Below are positions 58,396 through 64,000 of a DNA stretch of 64,000 bases, piece by piece; the stretch's first letter is position 1, and the number at the start of each line of letters is the position of its first letter. The stretch lies in assembly GCF_003444775.1 (NCBI RefSeq), contig NZ_CP021084.1, positions 1-64,000 of the forward strand. The letters run 5' to 3'. Under the pieces are notes generated by a model, which had not been told where the DNA came from, did not search any database, and saw only the letters and a list, made by a program, of their open reading frames with translations. Origin of the DNA: Deinococcus ficus (GTDB lineage: Bacteria > Deinococcota > Deinococci > Deinococcales > Deinococcaceae). A program made the translations under genes and the position numbers.

Positions 58396-60468
58396 ATGAC
58401 CTCACACCGACTGAATCAACCGACGCCCGAACAACGGGACTTCCTGGACGCGGTCGCCCACACGGGCGATCACCTGTTCCTCCGGGCGACCGCGGGATCC
58501 GGCAAGACCACCACCCTCGTCGAGGCGGCGTGGAGCCTGCCGGTCCGGCAGCGGACGGTGTACTTCGCGTACAACCGTCACGCAGTGCAGGACCTGCGCG
58601 GCCGTCTGCCCGGGGACGTGCAGGCCCGCACGCTGCACGCCCACGGCCTCAAGACGCTCGGCACCTGCGTGATCGACGGGCAGAAGGCGTCCACCCTGTG
58701 CGCGGGTCAGGCACAGGAGCTGGCCAGTGACCCCGGAGTCGTGCAGGTCCTCACGCGCGTGCTGCTGAAGGCCTTCAACGCCATGCGGGAATTGCAGCTG
58801 CCGCCCGGCACCCCCGACCTCGCCCTGGAATGGGCCGAGCACCGTCCACCTGGCGTCCCAGACGTCTCCTGGCAGCGCCGATTCAGCACCGCCCTCTCCC
58901 AAATCGCGCGGGCGGGCGTGGAACAGTACGAGACCACCCGGACCATCGATTACACCGACATGCTGTGGCTCCCCCTCCAGACGGGCCAGGGGCGGTCCAG
59001 TGTCGCCCACGCCATTGTCGACGAGGCGCAGGACCTCACGCCCCTCCGGTGGGCCTACCTGATGCACGTCACGGGGCAACGCGGCAAGCAGCCGGGCCGG
59101 ATCATCGCCTGCGGCGATCCTGAGCAGTCGATCTACCAGTACTCGGGCGCGGAGCCAGGTGGGATGCAGCGGCAGGCAGACGCGCTCGGAGCCCGGGTCT
59201 ACCCGCTCAGTATCTCCTGGCGGTGTCCAGCGCTGGTGGTGCGTGAAGCCCAGCGGTGCAGCACGTTCATCCGCGCCGCGCCCACGGCCAGGCAGGGAGC
59301 GGTGCGCCGCGTCCTCAGCACCCACCACGATTACCGCACCACCCAGGCGGTGCTGTGCCGCACGAACGCGCCATTGATCGTCCTGGCCCTGCAGCTCCAC
59401 AGGGACGGCCTGCGCGTCTCCCTGGGCGGGGAAGACCTTTCCGCCCAGCTGGTCAAGGCGGCCCGCGAACTGCCTGATCCCTACACCGAAGCCGATGTCG
59501 AGCGCCTGGAGCAGCTGACCCCGCCCCCGAAGACCGCCCTGCAGGCCCTGCATGCGGACTTGCGGGTCGCTGCGGCGCAGCTTGCCCGGGAAACGCTCCG
59601 CGGCCGGTCCCAGGCCACCCGCCAGGCGCTGAGCCGGCTGGTTGACCAGCTGTGTCAGAGCAGTCCCGGGACCGTTTACCTCAGCACCATCCACCGCGCC
59701 AAGGGGATGGAGTGGGACGACGTGACCGTTCTGCAGCCTGAGCTCATGCCGCTGCCGTACGGCACAGCCGAGGAGGAGCGCTGCGTCGAGTTCGTGGCCA
59801 TCACCCGGGCGCGCAGGCGGCTCACCTACGCCCTTGGTCCCGAAGCCTGGGATGCCTACGAAACTGAGCTGTCCAGTGCGCCCCTCCCAGCGGCCGCGCG
59901 TCCACCCAAACGCCCCACTCCACCACCCAAACGCCCCGCGCCTGCGAACCCGCCCCCGCGCGCACCGGACGGCAGTGAAGGGCCGCCCCGCGTGATCACC
60001 GTCGCACTTCCCGACGACGCGCCCTCGTGCGTGCGCGAGTGGAACATCTTCACCGGGCAGGACCCGGTCCCCGCCATGGCCCTGCGACAGGCGCTCCAGC
60101 GCGTCGCCCGGGCCAAACGACCGCAGCTGAGCGTCTGGGCCGCCGCCACCCTGGAGCGCGTCCAGCGCCTTCCGGGCAACGCGGCCGTACTGATCGACCA
60201 CGACCGCCTTCACCAGGCTGAGCAAGCCGTCACGGCCAGCACGATCAGCATTCCCGCGATGCCGCCGCGCCCCCCGCGTCCGCACCGGCAGCTGCTGATC
60301 ACTGAACATTCCCTCGCCCGCTGGAAGTACGGTGAGATCGAAGGCGAAACCGACCAGCTCGTCACCCTGACCTACCGCGGGGCGCGGTACACCTTCGACA
60401 AGACCACCTGTGAACTCTCCGGCCAGCCGTTCGATCCAGCGCAGCCGTACCTGCACCCGGACCGCTAA
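58396..60468 (+). CDS. UvrD/Rep-like superfamily 1 helicase, 690 aa
   Basis: A 3'-5' DNA helicase of the SF1A type. Motif I is LRATAGSGKTTTL (about 29-41), motif II HAIVDEAQDLTPLRW, motif III CGDPEQSIYQYSGA, motif IV near ISWRCPALVVREA, motif V STIHRAKGMEWDDV, and motif VI EFVAITRARRRLTY. Motif Ia FAYNRHAVQDL is typical of the group. The C-terminal ~200 residues start with a Pro-rich linker (RPPKRPTPPPKRP) and end in an unrelated domain. It could be a repair or defence helicase. The ATG has no ribosome site and lies nine bases from the divergent small gene. Confidence 0.9.
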   Translation: MTSHRLNQPTPEQRDFLDAVAHTGDHLFLRATAGSGKTTTLVEAAWSLPVRQRTVYFAYNRHAVQDLRGRLPGDVQARTLHAHGLKTLGTCVIDGQKASTLCAGQAQELASDPGVVQVLTRVLLKAFNAMRELQLPPGTPDLALEWAEHRPPGVPDVSWQRRFSTALSQIARAGVEQYETTRTIDYTDMLWLPLQTGQGRSSVAHAIVDEAQDLTPLRWAYLMHVTGQRGKQPGRIIACGDPEQSIYQYSGAEPGGMQRQADALGARVYPLSISWRCPALVVREAQRCSTFIRAAPTARQGAVRRVLSTHHDYRTTQAVLCRTNAPLIVLALQLHRDGLRVSLGGEDLSAQLVKAARELPDPYTEADVERLEQLTPPPKTALQALHADLRVAAAQLARETLRGRSQATRQALSRLVDQLCQSSPGTVYLSTIHRAKGMEWDDVTVLQPELMPLPYGTAEEERCVEFVAITRARRRLTYALGPEAWDAYETELSSAPLPAAARPPKRPTPPPKRPAPANPPPRAPDGSEGPPRVITVALPDDAPSCVREWNIFTGQDPVPAMALRQALQRVARAKRPQLSVWAAATLERVQRLPGNAAVLIDHDRLHQAEQAVTASTISIPAMPPRPPRPHRQLLITEHSLARWKYGEIEGETDQLVTLTYRGARYTFDKTTCELSGQPFDPAQPYLHPDR

Positions 60469-60473
60469 CCCCC

Positions 60474-60498
60474 TTCACCCTGCACAGGGCGCAGGGTG
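60474..60498 (+). promoter_or_regulatory. TTCACC hairpin
   Basis: TTC followed by ACCCTGC-7-GCAGGGT, between the helicase gene and the gene at 60568. Confidence 0.45.
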
Positions 60499-60541
60499 GG
60501 CGGGACCGACGAGCCGGCCCGCTGAAATTCGGGACGGCGCC

Positions 60542-60561
60542 CACCCAACAGCGAGGACAAT
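60542..60561 (+). promoter_or_regulatory. CACCCA-type promoter, leaderless
   Basis: CACCCA (60542-60547) is 14 bases before GACAAT (60556-60561), with the ATG at 60568. Confidence 0.6.
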
Positions 60562-60567
60562 GGTCTC

Positions 60568-61074
60568 ATGTTCAGACGCCCCCCAGCACCTCAGCAGCAG
60601 GAACTCCCCCCAGACGTCAAGGCGCTGCAGGCCCGCATCGCAGAACTTGAGCAGAACCAGGTCGCCCTCAAGGAGATCATCCTCGGTCAGCAGACCGCGT
60701 TCGAGCAGATCGACGTCAGCCTGATGGAGCTGCTCGAGACGGTGCCCCACCTGCACCGCCCGACCATCCAGGCGCTGCTCGCCCAGCGCATCCGCATGCT
60801 GGCCCGGCTTCCGCTTGGCCTGCACGAAAACGACCCCAAGGCGCAGGAGGCCTTCGAGGCGCTCACGAAATATCCGGCCGGCACGTACGTCAACGCCGCG
60901 ATGAGCGCCACGGAACTGCTGCGCTACCGCGTGCACTCCGTCGTCACCCTGATCACGAAGATCGCCAGTGGCGAAAACATCGGGGTGCAGGACGTGGTGT
61001 TCCAGGGCGAGAACGACCTGGAAGTCCTGATCAACCACGAAAAAGCCCGCGTGCGCCGACAGCAGCCGCAGTAA
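60568..61074 (+). CDS. Hypothetical coiled-coil protein, 168 aa
   Basis: After a Pro/Gln-rich start there is a coiled coil (VKALQARIAELEQNQVALKE, residues 16-35, continuing to about 60), then a helical body and a basic tail (KARVRRQQPQ). This suggests an oligomeric adaptor protein. No domain recognised. The start lies directly behind the promoter; the stop is followed by a hairpin before the TGT-like gene. Confidence 0.75.
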   Translation: MFRRPPAPQQQELPPDVKALQARIAELEQNQVALKEIILGQQTAFEQIDVSLMELLETVPHLHRPTIQALLAQRIRMLARLPLGLHENDPKAQEAFEALTKYPAGTYVNAAMSATELLRYRVHSVVTLITKIASGENIGVQDVVFQGENDLEVLINHEKARVRRQQPQ

Positions 61075-61095
61075 CCCCGCGCCCTTTCCGCGTGA

Positions 61096-61129
61096 GCGGC
61101 GACAGCATCCTCCACGGGGCTGTCGCCGC
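61096..61129 (+). terminator. Hairpin before the TGT-like gene
   Basis: A perfect 11-bp stem (61096-61106 with 61119-61129), 22 bases before the ATG at 61152. It may end the upstream transcript or regulate the gene. Confidence 0.5.
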
Positions 61130-61151
61130 CTTCCACGTCTGGAGTTCCGCT

Positions 61152-61946
61152 ATGACCCAAACGAGCCCAATCCAGGGATTCGTCCCCGTCCTGACCCTCC
61201 GCTTTCCCCTTGACGCCCTGCTGCGCCCGTACGTGGAGCGGCTCAGCCCCGCTGCCCTGATCAGCGTCCCGGAACTCCAGCACCGCCGGGACGGGACGCT
61301 CCCGGATCTCCCGCTCATGATCGACTCCGGTGGATACGCCGCCCTCCAGCCGGGGGCGCAGGTGTCCCGCCGGGGCGGGCTGGGGATCCTGACCCTCGCC
61401 GACGGCCGGCAGATCACACCCCGTGACGTGCATGCCGAGCAGGAGAGGCACGCGCACACCGGGTTCACGCTCGACTTCCCCTGCCCGGACCAGCTCGGGG
61501 CAGAGGAGAGGGCGCGGCGCCTGGACCTCGGACTGGCCAATGCCCGCTGGGCGCTGCGCCAGCCGCGCCGCTTCCAGCTGTACGCTTGCGTGCAGCCCGG
61601 ACAGGCCGCCGCACCGTTCCTGGCACTGGAACCGGATGGCCTCGCGCTCGGTGGGCTCGCCCCACACAGCAGAGACCGGGGACGCATTCATGATGCGGTC
61701 CGGGAGGTGCGCCAGCAGATGCCCGCAGGGATGCCCCTCCATGTGTTCGGGATCGGTCATCCCGACTCCCTCCGGGCGGTCTTCGCAGCGGGCGCCACCA
61801 GCGCCGATTCCAGTGCCTGCCAGCGCCTCGCGGCAGACGGCCGCAGCTGGCAGGGCGAGGCCCTCAGCGACCCGGCCCCTCACGAGCGCCTGCGGTTCGC
61901 CCTGCATAACCTCCTGGCGGCCACCGAGGCCGGAGCGCGCCCGTGA
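61152..61946 (+). CDS. TGT-superfamily (queuine/archaeosine transglycosylase-like) protein, 264 aa
   Basis: Fold and motifs resemble tRNA-guanine transglycosylases. LMIDSGGYAAL (about 60-70) has the D-S-G-G-[YF] substrate loop, FTLDFPCPD (about 107-115) is in the place of the second active-site Asp, and FGIGHPDSLRAVFAAGATSADSSA (in parts, about 200-223) ends in an Asp where the nucleophile is expected. The zinc-site Cys set of true TGTs is missing and the length is short, as in the DpdA group that inserts preQ0 derivatives into DNA. That is a hypothesis. GGAG precedes the ATG at 61152. The stop overlaps the helicase start (GTGA). Confidence 0.7.
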   Translation: MTQTSPIQGFVPVLTLRFPLDALLRPYVERLSPAALISVPELQHRRDGTLPDLPLMIDSGGYAALQPGAQVSRRGGLGILTLADGRQITPRDVHAEQERHAHTGFTLDFPCPDQLGAEERARRLDLGLANARWALRQPRRFQLYACVQPGQAAAPFLALEPDGLALGGLAPHSRDRGRIHDAVREVRQQMPAGMPLHVFGIGHPDSLRAVFAAGATSADSSACQRLAADGRSWQGEALSDPAPHERLRFALHNLLAATEAGARP

Positions 61947-64000
61947 GCGCCTCCCTCACCGACGGACAGACCAGCGCGCTCCTGACGCTCCCGACCGGGG
62001 CAGGGAAGACCACCCTCGCCCTGCAGGCCGCCCGCGCCACCCTCGAACGCGGCGACCGGGTCCTGGTCCTCGTGCCCCTGCGCGCCCTGGCCGCCGAGGT
62101 AGAGCAGCAATGGCAGGCGGCCCTGCCCGGCTTCAACGTCCAGGCGTACCGCGGTGACCGCCGGGCGGCCCGCCCGTACCGGGACGTTGACGTGGTGATC
62201 ATGACCGCCGACCGCTGCGAACTCCTGCTCCGCGCCTGGAGGCGACACCACCTGTGGCTGGCCCGCATCCGCCTGGTCGTGGCGGACGAACTGCACACCA
62301 TCGCCGACCCCGGCCGGGGCGCGCGGCTCGATGCGGCCCTCACCCGCCTCCAGGCGCTCCTGCCGCTCGCCCACGTGCTCGGTCTGACCGCCACATGCGG
62401 CAACCCCGATGCGGTCGCCGCATGGCTCCGCGGCGTGCACGTCGGCGGCGGAACCCGGCCCGTGCCCCTGAAGTGGGACGTCCAGACCGTGCGCCGGGTT
62501 CAGGACAAGCCAGCGCGACTCACGGGCGCCCTGCAGGCCGGGGAATCGACCCTGGTGTTCGTCCACGCCCGCGCGCGCAGCGCCGAGCTCGCCGCGCACC
62601 TCCGGGCGCAGGGCGTTCACGCCGAGGCGCACCATGCCGGACTGACCGCCGATCAGCGGGCGGAGATCGAAGCGCGCTTCCGAAGAGGGGAGACCACCGT
62701 CCTCATCGCCACCAGCGCCCTCGAGCTGGGCGTGAACCTCCCCGTCCACCACGTCGTGCTGTACGACCTCACGCTCGCCGACCGTGGCCACTTCACGCCC
62801 CTGGGCATCAATGCCGCGTGGCAACGCGCCGGACGGGCCGGCCGGGACCGACGCATGGCCAGCGCCCGGGTGACGGTCATCGGCACACCAAGCGAGGACC
62901 CCCACCGGTACCTCACCCCGGCCTTCGAGCCGCTGCAGAGCGCCCTGGCCCGCGAAGACGCCCTGCTTGACTTCATGCTGGGCAGCCTCGACGGAGGCTG
63001 GGCACGCACCCCCCCGCAGCTCCAGCGGCTGTTGGCCTCCACACTGGCGGCGGCTCAGGGGCAGCTGGACGCTCAGAACGCCCTCTCCCACCTGATCCGG
63101 CAGGGCGCGGTCGATGAACAGCAGGGGCGCCTGGGTGTGACCCTCCTGGGCCGCGTGGCGAGTCAGGCGATGCTGCCGGTGGCCACCGTGAAGGCCTGCG
63201 CCCACCTGCCCCAGGACCCGACCGTGCTCGACGTGCTGCTCACCGCCTGCCAGGCCGACCCTGGCCTCCTGCCACGCCTTCCGGACCTGGCGGCGCTGCT
63301 GGTCGAACCGGTCCTGCAACTCACCCCGTCCAGGCTGCTGGATAGGGGAGAGCGGTTCAGTGACCCGGCACTCGCCAGCGCCGCCCTCGCCCTCGCGGCC
63401 TGCCAGGACGGGGACGAGGAAGCGGCCGCGGCCTTCGGGCTGTACCGGCCGCAGGTCACGGCCCTGCGGGACGGCCTGGTCCGGGTGGTCAGCGCCTGGC
63501 AGGCCTTCACGCCACAACCGAAACTTGCCCTCGTCCGGACGATGCTCGCCGCTCAGCTTCCCCTGGGCGCAGCCACCCTGGCCCTGCTGCCCGGGGTCGG
63601 GCACGTCCTGGCCCGCACACTCGCGCACGCCGGCTTTGAAGACGTCGAGGCGCTCGCCCAGGCCGACCCCGCCGCAGTGCAGGTTCCAGGCATCCGGGCC
63701 GAGCGCACTGCGCAACTGGTCGACCGGGCCGAGCGGCTCGTGGCGACCTTCACCGAGGACGTCACGAGGGAGCCGGCGGCGAAGGACCGCGCATTGCCGC
63801 TTGATTGGCACGGCCACACCGACCCGGTCCGCCTTCAGCGCGCGCTCACCCTGACTGTGACGCCCACCTCGCAGGGGTTCATCGTGACCGGCGGGGCCGC
63901 GCCCCACCACGTCACCCCGGTTCTCCACTGCGACTGCCTGGACCACACCCGGACCCGGCGCTGCAAACACGTCCTTGCGGTCCTCCTCGCACAAGCGGAT
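61943..64000 (+). CDS. Ski2-like superfamily 2 helicase with HhH and SWIM motifs, partial
   Basis: The frame starts at a GTG overlapping the preceding stop and stays open to the end of the window (686 codons, C-terminus missing). Motif I is LPTGAGKTT (about 16-24), motif II VADELHTI (DExH), motif III LGLTATCGNP, motif V IATSALELGVNL, and motif VI WQRAGRAGRDRR. The later part has two helix-hairpin-helix-like turns (LLPGVGHVLARTL, PGIRAERTAQLV) and a SWIM-type zinc motif CDCLDHTRTRRCKH near the end. This resembles Hel308/HelQ-type enzymes plus SWIM. It probably works with the TGT-like protein on DNA. Confidence 0.85.
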   Translation, partial: MSASLTDGQTSALLTLPTGAGKTTLALQAARATLERGDRVLVLVPLRALAAEVEQQWQAALPGFNVQAYRGDRRAARPYRDVDVVIMTADRCELLLRAWRRHHLWLARIRLVVADELHTIADPGRGARLDAALTRLQALLPLAHVLGLTATCGNPDAVAAWLRGVHVGGGTRPVPLKWDVQTVRRVQDKPARLTGALQAGESTLVFVHARARSAELAAHLRAQGVHAEAHHAGLTADQRAEIEARFRRGETTVLIATSALELGVNLPVHHVVLYDLTLADRGHFTPLGINAAWQRAGRAGRDRRMASARVTVIGTPSEDPHRYLTPAFEPLQSALAREDALLDFMLGSLDGGWARTPPQLQRLLASTLAAAQGQLDAQNALSHLIRQGAVDEQQGRLGVTLLGRVASQAMLPVATVKACAHLPQDPTVLDVLLTACQADPGLLPRLPDLAALLVEPVLQLTPSRLLDRGERFSDPALASAALALAACQDGDEEAAAAFGLYRPQVTALRDGLVRVVSAWQAFTPQPKLALVRTMLAAQLPLGAATLALLPGVGHVLARTLAHAGFEDVEALAQADPAAVQVPGIRAERTAQLVDRAERLVATFTEDVTREPAAKDRALPLDWHGHTDPVRLQRALTLTVTPTSQGFIVTGGAAPHHVTPVLHCDCLDHTRTRRCKHVLAVLLAQAD

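Overview
The window looks like part of a large plasmid or secondary replicon of a Deinococcus-type bacterium. Evidence: very high GC; an HU protein with the long Lys/Ala-rich N-terminal tail seen in deinococci; a B12-dependent ribonucleotide reductase carrying an intein; many start codons 5-8 bases behind a TAnnnT-like -10 box (the leaderless style known from Deinococcus); a plasmid-type parA-parB pair beside an array of palindromic repeats; and a very high share of small orphan genes. The genus call is inference.

Layout. 1-6.2 kb: small orphan genes, two lipoproteins, an Imm11-like and a DUF6166-like protein. 6.3-13 kb: a peptide-type ABC binding protein (minus), a LysM serine hydrolase, and the first of two ~1000-residue STAND/TPR regulators. 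Two related non-coding blocks (8.3 and 13.3 kb) look like copies of one structured RNA read on the minus strand. 13.5-17.3 kb: a compact cluster of StiP/PRTase-like protein, orphan GHKL ATPase, HD-like protein and ParB/sulfiredoxin-like protein. 17.4-27.4 kb: secreted proteins, a C39-like protease, an acyltransferase overlapping an antisense HEPN-like membrane gene, a membrane protein with a C-terminal J domain, and orphans. 27.5-36.4 kb: the second STAND regulator, HU, a DUF1963-like protein, a TPR-GGDEF-EAL protein and a coiled-coil membrane protein. 36.5-47 kb: dense small orphans, including XF1762-like and DUF2227-like proteins.

47.2-53.2 kb is the partition region. A Phd/YefM-like DNA-binding domain is fused in frame to ParA, parB follows by a GTGA overlap, and then comes a centromere-like array of 55-bp units with 17-bp palindromes. 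Two IS5-type elements sit back to back in one TA of this array, each carrying a passenger gene of unknown function. 53.3-64 kb: two orphans, nrdJ with a 138-residue mini-intein, a UvrD-like helicase, a TGT-fold protein, and a Ski2-like helicase with HhH and SWIM motifs running off the window end.

Two window-wide signals stand out. First, about 15 promoters share CACCC(A) placed 14-15 bases before the -10 box. Second, 14 short hairpins of the form TTCACC-stem-loop have differing, compensating arms and sit upstream of plus-strand genes. Three tiny ORFs with strong Shine-Dalgarno sites overlap, by four bases, downstream genes that lack one, suggesting translational coupling. All functions were read by eye from motifs; nothing was searched.
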